Source: Dillenia suffruticosa (taxonomy: Eukaryota > Streptophyta > Magnoliopsida > Dilleniales > Dilleniaceae). Taken from it: DNA of 64,000 nucleotides. The notes below the pieces were generated by a model. That model was not told the DNA's origin. It saw only the letters and a program-made list of their open reading frames with translations, and did no database searches. The stretch covers positions 13,469,001 through 13,533,000 of the forward strand of contig JAVTVX010000027.1 in assembly GCA_033439265.1 (NCBI GenBank), given 5' to 3'. The position numbers and the translations under genes are program-made. Positions 11,917-24,419 of this stretch are shown here, piece after piece; positions within the stretch are counted from its first letter, which is position 1, and every line of letters begins with the position of its first letter.

Positions 11917-11921
11917 CAAAT
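11917..11921. repeat. Right target-site duplication of the Sirevirus-like element
   Basis: CAAAT immediately after the LTR end. It differs by one base from TAAAT at 1050-1054. Confidence 0.6.
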
Positions 11922-12803
11922 TGGTGGAGAAATTGAAGTTTGAAACTGGAAATCAAAGTCAACGGATGATGATGAAGACGTTGGTAGTGGTTCTCTCTCT
12001 CTATCCACTCTTTATCGGCATCGGTCTTCATTCGATCATCGTGCAAGAGAGAATGAAAAAGAGGAGACGGGATATATACTGGAATATCTTGTTTTCTGTT
12101 AGTGTCAACCTAGGCTAACATGGCACCTATTGTGTCAATAATTCAACTACATGGCATAAGTGAGTATCGAATGTGCTGATGTGGCAAGTTCCCTATGAGC
12201 AATTAGCGCTTCATGTAATGCTAACTCAGTAGTGCCATTCCAACTTAAATGTTTTGTCAATCCAACTCAGCATTTAACAATTAGTGTAGTGTCGCCATTG
12301 ATGGAGAGACTAAATTGTTACGTTTTTTGGAATTTAATTACTTAATTTTTACATTTTAAAATTCAAAAACTTAATCATAAATTTAAAAAAAAAATTTAGG
12401 GATTAGATAAATAATTTTTTTCTTATTTTACCTGGGAATAAATGGATTCCACTGGCCCCTCCTAGTCACATTACTCAAAGATGTGGTTCCACTCTAATAT
12501 TATATTAATCCCTATTCTTGGCCCAACATTTACTCTCCAATTTCTAGGTCACTCTCTCCTTCCTCCTCGCGCATTTGTGGGACAAAAGAATTCTTCTTTT
12601 AACCTCTCTCATTTTTTTTTCTACAACTATTTCTTTCTTCATCATCTCTTCCTATTTCCGTCTTATGTGATTAGTTTTATGATTTAATGTATACTTCATT
12701 GTCCCTATATACATATAATTATGTATGATTATGTAAAATGTAATCAATTTGAATGATATTATAATTTTAAAATTACAGTACTTTCAAAGTGATCATTAGT
12801 TTG
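11922..12803. other. Spacer between elements, no gene seen
   Basis: AT-rich with a short open frame at 11921-12118 that has no recognisable domain. The 12100-12330 part has the look of dispersed repeat DNA but I cannot assign it to a family. Confidence 0.4.
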
Positions 12804-13330
12804 CATTACAAAAAAACAAGGGTTTAGCGATAAAATTTAGAGACGAAAAAAATTCGACGCTATTTTGTGACGGATTTAGTGATAAAAAAAGTTTCATCAC
12901 TATTTTGTAACGAAATTTGTGATGAAAACTTACTCGTGGCTAAATTAGCAATGAATAATGTTTTCGTGACTAAATTCATCGCTAATTGGTCACAAAAATA
13001 TTTTCATCGTAAAATTAGTCGCTGTTTAGAGACGAATGGAAATTTTGTGACTAAATTTTGTCATGATTCATGTATTCATCGCTAAATTTTGCAATGAAAA
13101 ATTGATCGTAGTAAATTTATCACTAATTAGCTACAAAAAATTTTCATCATTAAAATCGTCGCTAATTTGTCACGAAAATGTATTCTTTGCAAAACTTAGC
13201 AATGGAGTTGAGTATTCGTAACTAAAGTCATCGCTAATTAACTACAAAAAATATTCGTGATTAAATTCATTACTAATTTCTAGCACACTCCAAAAGTCAT
13301 GACTAATTTCATGGCTAAATTCCTTCTACA
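12804..13330. repeat. Left CACTA terminus and subterminal repeat array
   Basis: The TIR-like start at 12804 is followed by about 500 bp of alternating direct and inverted copies of short motifs such as TTAGCGA, GTGACGAAA and TCGCTAA. In CACTA elements such subterminal repeats bind the TnpA protein. The copies are more degenerate than at the right end. Confidence 0.75.
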
Positions 13331-13426
13331 ATTTATGGTGAAACATTTTTAACCATATCTCTTTGTTTGACTCTTTCTAAATAATGAAATCGAGTTTATA
13401 CATAGTAAATGTTACATTTTTTACCA

Positions 13427-14037
13427 AATTGATAATTTTTATTAATTATTTATTCAATTAATCTCTAACAAATAGTTTTTCATTAGTTGCTGTTGTTGTG
13501 TTCACCCTTCGTGTTCTTCGTCTTCGCTACCTGCTCGCTTCTCTCATCAATAATTCAATCACCTTTGAAAGTTCAGTCGTTCATCTTCCATCGTCATGGT
13601 CATCCACAAGGAAGACAGTACATGGGAACTCTGCACAAGGTTTTGAAGTGATTAGACAATTCATCAGATATTCACATCTGGTGATCCATCTTTTTCGGGA
13701 AGTATATTAGATAGTAGTTTCTAGGGGATGGGGGTAGTCAAATTGACAATTTTTATCAAAAATTTATTCAATTAATTTTTAACAAATAATTTTTCATTAG
13801 CTTCATGTTCTTTGTTTTCCCTACCTGTTCGCTTCTCTCATCATTAGTTCAATCACCTTCGAAAGTTCAGTCGTTCATCTTCCATCATCATGGTCATCAG
13901 TATGGAAGACAGTATATCGGAACTCTACATAAGGTTTCGAAGCGATCAGATAGTTGATCAGATATCCACATCCGGTAATCCATCTTCTTCAGGAAGTATA
14001 TCAGACAATAATTTCTGGGGGATGGGGGTAGTCAAAT
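13427..14037. repeat. Imperfect tandem duplication, about 300-bp unit
   Basis: Two consecutive units (about 13427-13741 and 13742-14037) share long blocks: ATTTATTCAATTAAT, TTTTTCATTAG, CTTCTCTCATCA, AGTTCAGTCGTTCATC, and a GGGGATGGGGGTAGTCAAA end. The open frame at 13498-13710 lies in unit 1 and is not preserved in unit 2, so it is not called as a gene. Confidence 0.8.
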
Positions 14038-14089
14038 AGACGGCTACTGAGAGGCCGCTGTCTATTTACAGACTCTTCTAAGGTTTCAA

Positions 14090-14215
14090 AAAGAATAAAA
14101 TAAAAAAAAGAAAAATAATAATAAAATAAAAAATAATAAGATAAAAGGAAAAATAATAAAATAAAATAATAAAAGAAAATAAAAGAAAAAACATAATAAA
14201 ATAATAAAATAAAAA
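14090..14215. repeat. A-rich simple-sequence tract
   Basis: Roughly 125 bp composed almost only of A and T with AAAATAAT and AAAAGAA motifs. It is followed at 14220-14285 by a few more TTAGCGATGA-type CACTA motifs. Confidence 0.75.
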
Positions 14216-14285
14216 TGATTTAGCGATGAATTCGTACTTCTATTGCTAACATAGCAATCGTCAGTAAATCTTTTTTATCGACTAG

Positions 14286-15900
14286 ATTGTACGGTGGAAA
14301 ATTGCCACCATTTCCTCCCTACCCTCCACCAACAAGAAATGCTCATGTGCTAATAATGCCAAGGAAAGAAGAAATTAAGAGTGCATTAATAACATTCACA
14401 GCCTTTTTTTTGTTACAAAAAGATTCGAACTCCACATCATGGGATGATGGGAGGAGAGTTGTGTCCACTAAATTGTCCCCTTAGAGACACATTCACATCA
14501 TTTGTAATTGGAATTTAGTCACCAAGTCTCAAGTGATGGTAACCAATACGAAAATTATGTGTGCAAGCTTTAAATTCTCATGATATGAAATTAAAATACT
14601 ATTTAAAAAAAGAGACGCATTTTGAATAAGTCTAGTATGATTTAGAAAAGTTGAAACTGATCTCATCTACGGTAAATAAAAATTTTAATATAAATTTATA
14701 AATTGTATCGATATAATGATAATTTAAATTTTGTTTATAAAATATTTACTCTATTTATATGACTTTATATTTTTTTCTAATAATTTTTCATTTTAATAAA
14801 AAATAAATAAATAAATTAAGAAAAAAATTTTCAAGTTCCGCTTGGTATGAACTTATAGTTTTTATTTTTCTCATCATGCGCCATTGATAAAACCAAGCAA
14901 GTTGTTGACAACTCTTCCTCTTCCCACTAGAAGGCAAATTGACATTGACATTGACTATAAGAAATTTCCTACAAGAAATTGTTAAAATAATGGTTCTAAT
15001 ATTGGGCAGAAAGCCATATTAATAAACGACGATAATGGCCTTTAAAAAAATTACTCTGCTTTAGAGAACATGGCATCGGTGGGAATTTTCCAAATGCGAC
15101 ATCCTACGCCGACTTATGCTTGTCGAGAGATTTTTTCCTTTTTTTTTTTTAAATAAAAACCTTGCCTTTTGCCACTCTCACTCCCTTCGATCGATCACTT
15201 AGCGACGGAGCATTTTCTCTCTCCCTTTGATTGATCACTCTCTCTCTCTATTGCTCACCTTCGCTTTCCCTCTTGCTTGCTGTGGATCGAGATTGTGTCT
15301 ATCTTCACTCTCACTCTTGCTTGCTGTCAGACGAAAAAACCCATGTCTTCTTGTTGTCGCTCTAGCTTGCTCTTTGGCTCTCGCCGATTCTCTATCTGTT
15401 CGTCGGTTGCAAATTTCTGTTCTAAGGTAAAGATGGCATTCTTTCTCTCTCTCTCTTTAGTATGATTCCCATATTTTTTTTTCAAGTTCTGCCTATTCAG
15501 ATTTAGCTTTTAATTTTTAGGATTTTGAAATAATAATCTCAAATCTTTGTCTCTCTCTATCACGGTTTTCCTTTTGACCTAATTTGTCTAATTAGTTTCA
15601 ATTTATGCAATTACAGGTGTTCGGGTGTCTTTCTCTTGGGCTCTATAGTCGTGATTTTTTTTGTAGGTTCAGCTCTCTCTCTCTCTGGTCTTTGCAATAA
15701 GCAATTGTCATGATTTTCCTTCCCTTGTTAATTCGTTTATATTTGCCCTGTGTTTTGCCCATATGAGATTGTTCTTCTTAAGTTTTATAATTGATGGAAA
15801 TGATCGTCATGCAGTGTCAATGAGATTGCTTAAGGAAGTTGACTATGGAAACGCGTGTGGCCGCCATGCCTAAGAATAGTTCTTAGAATGATGCTAACCC
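14286..15900. other. CACTA interior, no identifiable gene; CT-rich leader-like segment
   Basis: No transposase motifs are visible in either strand. At 15165-15440 a pyrimidine-rich stretch, with overlapping open frames (for example 15227-15430) and a possible GT donor at about 15425 (CTAAGGTAAAG), looks like a 5' untranslated exon. Low-complexity Leu/Ser-rich translations carry no domain. It may be the transcribed leader of the CACTA gene that ends at 32475; this is inference. Confidence 0.35.
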
Positions 15901-16010
15901 GAGCTTTGTACCGAATTAACATATTTAAATATTTTTTTTAAAACAACCCGCCCGTGAAAATATTTCCGAAAATGACACAGACATGTCGAGTTTTCAATAT
16001 TCGACATGCT
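15901..16010. repeat. Left terminal inverted repeat of the MULE
   Basis: The first ~90 bases match the reverse complement of 21833-21745 with small indels in an AT-rich stretch (conserved blocks GAGCTTTGTACC, TTAACATATTTAAA, ACAACCC, AATGACAC). The inner part holds a short dyad around TTCGACATG and a repeated ATGTTGAGTTTTCAA motif. Confidence 0.87.
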
Positions 16011-16947
16011 TAAAAAAATAAGCATGTTGAGTTTTCAAGACTGGACATGTTCACGACACATAATACCCACTCCCTTCTTTCTTTCTTCTCTTCTTCTCTT
16101 CTTCTCTCCTCCGTGTTTTGCTCTTCTCTCCACGGCAGCGATGGTAGAACAATCCCCCGCGTGCGCGCGCACAATCTGCACAATTCGAAGAAATTTGCAA
16201 ACTTTGGCATTTGAATTGAGCAGATTCCAACGTCCTACAAATCTGCAACATCAATTTGGGAATGTATTGTTCTCTTCTATGATTTTTTAAATTTGAAATA
16301 TTTATATTGATTTGTTATTGATGTACATTATTAAATTGATGTTTATTTTGTTCATTTAACTAGGTTTGTAGAGATTTAATTAGGAAATTTAGGGTTTAGG
16401 GCTTTTTGGAAAATTAGTATAAATTTAAGGATTATGGTTTTTTAATTTTAGGATAAATTTAGGGTTTAGGGTATTTTGATAATTTGGTTAATTAGTAATT
16501 TTATTGAATCTATTATTTATAATTAAATTAATATTATTTAAGTATTATTGTTAATTGTTTGTTAATTTGTTAAAAATTTAAATTTAGGGTTTAAATTGAA
16601 AATTGAATTTTTGAGTTAAAGTTTTTGTTAAATTGATATAATTATAATTTTCGGATTTATTTTTTTTTTTGAAAATGTTTGGTTATTTCCTTGATTTGTT
16701 AATTAATATAAAATTTATTATAAATTTATATTTTAGGGAATACTTTAAAAATTAGGATTTAAATTGATTTATGAATTGTGGAGTGATCATTTTGTTGAAT
16801 TATGAGTTGATATATTTTCTTAAATTCTTATAATTATAAATTTAGGAATTTAATAGTATAATTTGATTAGATGTTATATTATAGGATTGTATGAAATTAA
16901 CATTTTCGATTAGATATTAATAAATTGTTTTTTGATATTGAGTAGAA

Positions 16948-19195
16948 ATGACAGATATGGTGAGATTGTTATGTTATATTAATGGTGAAATTGTCATGGG
17001 TGAGGATGGAGTTGGTTATGACCATGGACCTTCGAATTTGATTTGGGTGAAAAAGAATGTATCTTTTAATGAGTTGGTATCCGTGGTGTATAAGAGTTTG
17101 CGGATAAATTTCACGAGACAATATGTAGAGATTTTTCATTGTTGTCCCATGTCACACATGCAAGGGGTAATGTACAGTACGAATTGGTTCTGATTTGTGA
17201 TAACGACGATATTTTGAACTTGATGGAGTTTGTAGTAAGTATGGGAGTGGGTACAACTCATGAATTGTATATAAAGGCATACAATGCTGGAACGTCCATG
17301 TAACAAGGTTGTGCTTATACGGATGAATATTCACATATCGAATATCGAGTTGATCTTGCTATCATAGATGTGGATAATGATAGGGATGAGGAAGAAATGA
17401 CAGAAGAAGAGGCAGAAGAAGATGCAGAAGAAAAGGCGGAAGAAAAGGATGATGATGAAGAAGAAGTTGACAGAGAAGTAGGTTATGGTAGTGGTGGCAG
17501 TTCTGCGAACCAGATAATGTTGGAGTCCTCCTCAGCGCCTTCATCCATTGGTGGTGGGTGGGGATATGTCTATAGCGGAGTAGATCACTCAACTCCTTTC
17601 ATGAGCATTGCACCGGGAGGAGATTGTTATGTGACTTTTGAGCAAGATTGTAGATTTACAAACTATAGTTGGAATTTTAGCAATGAATTGAAGAAAGGGA
17701 TGAGGTTTGAGTCAAAGAAGCAACTTATACATTGTGTAAAAATGTATCATGTATAGCATCACTATCAATTTCATGTTGGGAGATCAACTCCTACACTTTG
17801 GACAGTGGTATGTACTCAAAGGGATAAAAGTTATAGGTGAAGATTGGTGTACATAAGACAAGATTAGTTGGTGCCTTTGTGATAACTGTTGTCGAGGGAC
17901 TGCACACAAGTGTAAATGCTGGGTTAACGTAGGATCGTAGTGATGGCCCGACATTTTCTTAACTATGTAAGGGAAGAACCAAGTGTCAAAGTTTCTTTCC
18001 TATGAAGCGTTATGACTAAGAGAACCACGTATGTAGTATGGACGGCATGAATCACAATGTCCCGTTGGCATTTAGCTCGGTTAATGGAGAGTCATTTATG
18101 TCGTGATCATGGTTTTTTATGTGTTTGCGAGACTATGTTGTTGGAGATAGGTAGGGTCCCATTTGCTTGATTTCAGATTGATATGAAGGGATAAGAGCAA
18201 CTGTTGCTCGTCCGGAGTTTGGATGGTCACCTCCCAATGCTGTGTGACAATTTTGCATGCATCATATTGTTAGTAATTTTAACTTGCATCACAAAAGTTA
18301 AGCTTGTAAGAAAGTTGCTACTATTACTGCATTACAATCACAACGTAAAAAATTTGATGTATATATGGTGAGGACAAAGGAGATAAAAGAAGATTCCCTC
18401 GATTACTTTGCAAACATTACCCCTTAACAGTAGATCCTTTCTCATGATAGTGGCTTTCATTTTGGGTATATGATGATCAATATCAGTGAAAGTTATAATG
18501 TCGTGCTAAAGGGTGCAAAGAATCTACCTGTTTCTGCTTTGGTATTTAAAACATTTTATAATTCAGTACACTACTTTGAGGCATAAATTAGTGATGCGAA
18601 AGCAGGCAAGAGAAGAACGGTATACGAAATATGCCAATGTCATACTAGGAAGGTGGATGAACACTATTAAGCTCCATACAGTTGTCTCTTTTAGCAAGGA
18701 CGGATCTTTGAGGTAGAAACAGGTCATGGACAAACATGGTATGACTACAAGGGAGGTAATAGACAGATTGTCAATATGAAAAATGAGTATTGCACATGCG
18801 GCAAATGGCAAACGTATAGAACTCCATACTTGCATGCAATCGCAGCACTAACACAGACGATAATCGACATGCATATGATCGTCGGGAAATGGTATATATG
18901 GGAACAACAACTTAGACTGTATGAGTCTAATTTTTGGCTGGTTGGAGACAATCTAGATGGCCCATGGGTTCATACCCAACTATCATTCCCTATGTATCTC
19001 TTAGATGTGAGAAAGGAAGACTCAAGTCATCTCGATTTCATAACGAGATGGATCTTCAAGAGTCATCTTCGCAGACATCATGTGGCAATTATAGTGCAGA
19101 TGGTTATAACTGAAGAAGATGTACGAAACAAATAAGATGTGGTCTCTGTGGCAGACATGGCCACAATCGAAGATATTGTCCAATCCTATCACGTG
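16948..19195 (+). pseudogene. MuDR-type MULE transposase, decayed
   Basis: Domain order by eye: an N-terminal ~80-residue segment opening MTDMVRLLCYINGEIV (16948-17193) like the PB1-like leader of plant MULE proteins; an acidic Glu-rich linker (17367-17500); the MuDR DNA-binding start (FSNELKKGMRFESKKQ, 17670-17740); after gaps and stops, the second catalytic Asp in LISD near 18160-18175; RPEFGWSPP; CMHHIVSNFN near 18255; ISESYNVVLKGAKNLPVSA near 18480; a SWIM zinc finger YCTCGKWQ...HAIAA at 18785-18850 with one Cys replaced by Tyr; and a C-terminal CCHC knuckle (CGLCGRHGHNRRYC) at about 19142-19183. The region that should carry the first catalytic Asp is missing or unreadable. Many in-frame stops show it is dead. 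Confidence 0.85.
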
Positions 19196-19529
19196 AAAGT
19201 TGATTGCATTTATATTTTAATCATAATTCCTGATATATTTGTTATTATGCCGTATACTGTGAATTTATCAAACTTCTAAATTATTTGTTTTTCTTATACT
19301 GGTTAATACATGTTCGCGATGTTATTATAATTTCTTGTATTTATTGAGTTTTGATATGTTAAAATAATTGAGTATGCATATTTTTCTTAATGCATAATCA
19401 CTGTTATGTATTTGTAATATTAATAAATTTTTCATTCTTTTTTTTTGCAGATAGATTCAGGACCTTCTGATCCGAGTTTTCTACGGTTATAGCAACGCTA
19501 CCGTTCTTCTACGGTTTGGGAGGGAGACG

Positions 19530-19918
19530 ACATGAACGCTTCCCTCACTTGTCATTGACATGAGGTCGTGCTATGCCATTGGGAGCACAGTTATATCAAT
19601 GAGCGAATGCTTCCTCTTCTGGAGCAATCGGGATTTTTAGGTATTGCCCGACTGTGATTTATTCAGTTAGATTGGCATCTAATTACGGTCTTAGTGGAGT
19701 ATGGAGGCTGAAGACCCACACTTTTCATCTCCCCTACGGTGAGCTGACTATTACACTTCAGGATATACAGGTATTCCTAGGGTTACCTGTGAATGAACAT
19801 CCCGTAGTAGTTACTACCGTGGGAGTGCCGTGGGATGATATCTGTGAGAGACTATTAGGTGTTAGACCTCCATGGTGTGCGTTTAGATGTTACACTTTGA
19901 GCATGTTATGGTTATCTT

Positions 19919-19963
<45 letters not shown>

Positions 19964-20985
19964 CTGATTTGCCTGATGGAGTAGATGATATACATATTGT
20001 ACGATGAACATGGACTTATATTTTACTTTTGATAGGAGCTCTGTTGTTTTTTGATAAGACAATATATTTTATACATTTATAGTTTTATTATTGTTAGAGG
20101 ACTTAGAGGCTTCAGGTAGCTATAGTTGGGGTTTTGCGTGCTTAGCATATTTGTACGGACAGATTTGTATTGCCACATACCCAGATTTAGGTGAGATAGG
20201 TGGCCCATTAGTATTGTTATAGATTTAGAGGTGGGAGCAGTTCCCTTATATGGCTCCTATTCGACGGTCTTTGTATGTAGATGGGGATAGTCCACTCGCT
20301 TTGAGTGGAAGGTAGAGTTTGATATCACTACTTTCGTTACACTCGTCATCTCAGTGTATAGGGAGGCACTAGATAGACGGACAATGGATCAGGTCGTAGG
20401 AGTCTCGTACACTGAGAACTTACTATTATCTCTCCCTGACTACTGTCATGAGAGGAGAGATATTTGGCACTCGCGGGTCCCATTGATATGTTTTAGTATC
20501 GTGGAGTAGTACTTCTCAGATAGAGTGTTACGATAGTTTGGCAGATTTTAGTACATTTCCCTTCACTGTGACATAGAGGATCGACTCCATGATATGAGCA
20601 CGAGAGGTATACTGGAAGTCGATTGGTCATTAGAGCATGCAACCTATGTTGATTTTTGGACGCATCGACACGACCATCTAGTTAGACTAGACATTTCGAT
20701 CGGACCTACCGTCGATCTTGCCTACTCTACCTGGTTTCGCATTAACTTCCGCAGATTTGTCAGTCATCAGGGAGTTTCTTTGACTTACGTGGTAAGTCCT
20801 CTACATCTACCATCTTTTCTTTATCAATCAATGATTTTAATATGTTTTTTAACTAATTTTTTCATGATTTCTTGTAGTAGGATATGTTGCACGATATACA
20901 AGATACTCCGGGTGTCGACGTTTGGGGATTTATTGATTCCGCCATTTCGACTCTAGTAGATAATATGGCTTCTGCTCTAGTAGAT
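19530..20985 (+). pseudogene. Plant mobile domain (PMD, MAIN/MAIL1-like) gene in the MULE
   Basis: Reads INERMLPLLEQSGFLG near 19600, QLDWHLI near 19665, then after a one-base frame change THTFHLPYGELTITLQD and VFLGLPVNEHPVVV (19700-19810), a clear PMD signature. Further PMD pieces follow past a 43-T run: CLAYLYGQI near 20140, VDWSLEHATYVDFWTHRHDHLV near 20620-20680. An intron-like break (GTAAGT near 20791, TTCTTGTAG near 20879) leads to a short tail. Host PMD proteins act in silencing and genome stability; transposon-borne copies are common and their role is unclear. Several stops and frame changes make this copy a pseudogene. Confidence 0.8.
19921..19963. repeat. 43-base poly-T run
   Basis: An uninterrupted run of 43 T inside the PMD pseudogene, directly after a TAG stop at 19918-19920. 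Read from the minus strand it is a poly-A tract. It splits the PMD reading frame. Confidence 0.95.
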
Positions 20986-21725
20986 GATATGGTTTATCTT
21001 TTGAGATGTAGACCCGCTAGAGGTGACGACGCGGTGGTAATGTAGACCTACCACGTGGGCGGTGACGAGAATGAGGACGATGTACGAGACCACCACTCTA
21101 GCCCGATTTTGCGTCACCGCCACTGTTTCAGCAGCCTAACGATGTCGTAGGACCTTCGACTACATACGGTGAGTTTTCATCTTTTTACACATTTGTATTT
21201 GATGATTTCTCTCAGGTTTTTACTATTGGGGCTCCTCATAGGGGAGCTCTTCCTAATAGTTATATGGATGGGGGACTGACAAGGTAGAGAGAGATGATGC
21301 ACCACCCGTGTATCACGTCTCCCTACCGGTTTTTTCTAACTCCCACAAGTAGGATATAGGCCCCTCTCAATCACATAGATAAATGAACTGTGATTAGTAT
21401 CTCACTCTGATTATACAGAGAGTAGACCAGATTTAGGTGTTAGATATTATATTAGGAGAAGAAAATATCGTTGAAATCTATTTTATGTAATATGTACATT
21501 TTTTTTAATTAATGAAATTTCTTTTTTTTTTTTAATTTCTTCTCTTATTTATACGTTATTGTAATTTGTTCATTTTCTTGGACTTGCTGTGGTACTTGAG
21601 ATGTTTGGGCTGTATTGTTCAGAAAATTTTTTTGTGTTTCGAAGTTGGGATGTAACAGATATTTGGAGTTTGTAAATAGGGTTGATATAGGATTGTATAA
21701 GTGTTGAGGGAAAGAGCGTAAGTTT

Positions 21726-21833
21726 CATGTTGAGTTTTGAATATTCGATATGTTTGTGTCATTTTTGATAATATTTTTGTGAGTGGGTTGTTTTATTTTT
21801 TATTTTTAAATATGTTAATTCGGTACAAAGCTC
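21726..21833. repeat. Right terminal inverted repeat of the MULE
   Basis: Inverted copy of 15901-16010, ending GGTACAAAGCTC at 21833. Confidence 0.87.
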
Positions 21834-23813
21834 AAGAAACCCTCTGTCCATATTATGCTAAACAAATTTCATAGAATTGCGGAAACACTCGTTATTGGTA
21901 TGCCCATCCAACTTTTAGAGTCCATCATTGTTCTACACCCACAATGGAACTTGAGTAGGATAATGAATATGATGGCACCGACTAAAACAGTCAAAAACCA
22001 AAAACTAAATTTGATAAGGCACAAATTAAAAGCATATAATAGTATATATGGGAAAATATTTTACTATTTAAATAATTGGCTTTTTTGTGTTTGTAACATT
22101 GATTTTTTTTTTTTTTTTAATTCCAAAGTCAATCTCCCACAAAGATGGAAGGAGGTTTTAAAATCAAATGCAAAATTTGTTTCATATAAAGGTAATTTAT
22201 AAATTTTTACAAATACTTCATAATTTGGTGTACATAAAAAGTAAAATTTTCACCCTAAGAATATAATGCTCATCACACTTACACATTGGGGTTGCATTAA
22301 AAAATTGAAGGCTACGTTGAAGAAGAATAGAAATCACCATGTTTGAAGGTGATGATCCTGGAAATTCGGAGAATTATATCACTGGACTGTTCAAGAGAAT
22401 GAACTAGACCAGTACTGACCCAAAAGAATTATACCAGACCTTTTGTTGTACTTGACAAAACCTGAGAATTTTGCTTTTTATCTGGGATTTTGAAAATCTA
22501 TCTTTGCCTTTGGACCTGTGTCATTGTCCTCAAGAAATTTTGCACCAGTTGCATCCGTTTAGTCCTTGCGATCTGGATGTGTTATCTGAAAGATCATTTT
22601 TTTTCTACTAATATTCATGCTTCTAACTTATGTGGTGGTTGTACATTTGGCCTTTGAATTTGCAATGTCTATAACTGTTGTATGCCACTGGTAGTATATG
22701 TTGAATACCTTAAGATATGTAGCTCAGAGGTCTGTTTAATGAATTTATTGATTCTGCCGTCTTTAACATTGCAAACAGGGCCTCCATTGAGCAGGTTACG
22801 CTGTAAAAGCTTAAATTGCAGTTGGCTCAGAATAAGCCCACGTTATAATGATTTTAAGTGCCGAATGTGAACTTAATTTGGAGCTAGAATTGTTGGAGTT
22901 GTCATCCTGTGACAAAAATCTAATAAAAAGAAAGATTCTGTGTAGAAAGGCCATTGCCTGTGATGCAAACTATCCGACTGGCATATATTTACACGGTAGG
23001 AAGTAAACAGCATCATAATGCTTCAACTTCACACAAAACACTGGCGTTGCCTTCAATTAGCCTTTCACCACGGGTACGTACATATAAGTGGTGCAGCTAT
23101 AATTAGGCATGAAAGTGCCATGACTTCCCTGCAAATTGCAACAGGGGAATTGCTTCACCTCTGAGCACCCACATGGTTCCTGATATGCAAAGGGACTCTT
23201 ATCTTCAAGCAATGAATGAGTCCAATAACAAGTCTAGAGCAGAAACTTAAAAGCCAATTTCCAAAGCAGAATCCAACCAAGTGTCCTGCCCATTCAGATC
23301 CATCTTGTGCTTGCCCTGCTTCATTTTAGCATCATTTTCTCCAGCAACCATGGCAACAACAGCAGCACCTTTATCCAGAACATCTCACTCACTTTGCTTG
23401 TGATAGGAATGATAACTTTCTTCTTTTACCTCAATCATGTAGATGGATTTTCTTGCTTGGTTGATCCTTCAAAAAACATCAAGGTCATTCTCTGAGTTGG
23501 GAGAATCATTCTACAAGGATGGATGTTCTACATGATCCTGACCTGGATTTTCAATATCATTTTCTGCACATATTTTTGAATAAGATAATGAGACACTGAC
23601 CTTGTTTTGAAACCTATGAAGTAAACAGAGGAGTAACCACTGGGCTTCAGCTTAAAAATGTATATGTTAAAAGCATCTATAATCAGCATGACATGCAGAT
23701 CTTTCTGTTTCTTTCCTAAGGCTTATCTCACTGTTATGGATAAGTACTCTGTTTCGGAGATTTAATTATTATATTCACTATTATGGTGCAATTAGATGAT
23801 ACATTATTACATT
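21834..23813. other. CACTA interior between nested insertions, no gene recognised
   Basis: AT-rich with scattered short frames (for example 21855-22202 and 23307-23495) that show no conserved motif. A TNP2-like transposase would be expected somewhere in this interval if the element were autonomous; I see no trace of it. Confidence 0.4.
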
Positions 23814-24290
23814 TGTTGGAAAATGCCCACGAGGGGTAGTTTGATAATTTTGGGATAATGGGTAGCTGCCGTCATCCCATTGACCTTCTCATTAATTTCC
23901 CATAATCACTCCCTAATTAAGCCAATGAATCCTAATGTGTGGTGTCCTCTTCTTACTCATGATTAAGAGTTTAGGAAAAATGATAAAAAAAAATGTTAGG
24001 GTTTCTTGAGACATACATTCTCTTAAGAGAGAATATTCTGAGAGTTTAGGAGATTTTCGCGTAGAAAAATCTCTTTCGTTAAAAGATTCACCGGACTTGA
24101 GGATCAAGGCATCGTGGTAATGCGGTGGTGGTTCGATCTTGTGATCACCATCCCAATCGTGCAAACCGTTTGAGGGATTTCGTGACGTGATTGAATTTTG
24201 TAGACTGACCCTACACATTGAGATAACCCAAAAATTCTGATTTATTTACTATGCTTCTGCATGTGTGTGATATGTCAATTAAAACCATCA
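23814..24290 (+). repeat. 5' LTR of the nested Copia element
   Basis: Starts TGTTGGAAAATGCCC and ends AAAACCATCA two bases before the PBS core. The boundary is set by the TG...CA rule and the PBS; there is no partner LTR in the window to confirm it. Confidence 0.75.
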
Positions 24291-24291
24291 T

Positions 24292-24302
24292 TGGTATCAG
24301 AG
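24292..24302 (+). other. Primer binding site, initiator Met-tRNA
   Basis: TGGTATCAGAG, the usual Met-tRNA primer complement, next to the 5' LTR. Confidence 0.88.
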
Positions 24303-24419
24303 TTTTCATTGGATTTAATTAAAATTTTTTTCGAAATTTTTGGGCATAAAAATATAGGGTTAAAAATTTGGAATCCGGATCACGGATAAATTTTGTAATC
24401 CAGTCTTTTACTTGATTCA

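Larger units (their letters stand above)
15901..21833 (+). mobile_element. Mutator-like element with transposase and plant mobile domain
   Basis: About 5.9 kb bounded by inverted repeats of about 108 bp that start GAGCTTTGTACCGAATTAAC. Inside, on the plus strand, are a decayed MuDR-type transposase (16948-19195) and a decayed plant mobile domain (PMD) gene (about 19530-20985). Flanking 9-mers are TGCTAACCC and AAGAAACCC: only five positions agree, so a 9-bp target duplication is suggested but not proven. MULEs that carry PMD sequences are known in plants. Neither gene is intact. Confidence 0.85.

Noticed and set aside
12804..13330. Short spaced repeats that superficially resemble a CRISPR array (also 32983-34197)
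   Set aside because: Repeats are degenerate, of variable spacing and in both orientations, and lie inside CACTA-like termini of a plant genome.
15227..15465. Possible signal-peptide-like small protein in the CT-rich segment
   Set aside because: Leu/Ser-rich translation in two overlapping frames comes from CTCT repeats; no further coding support.
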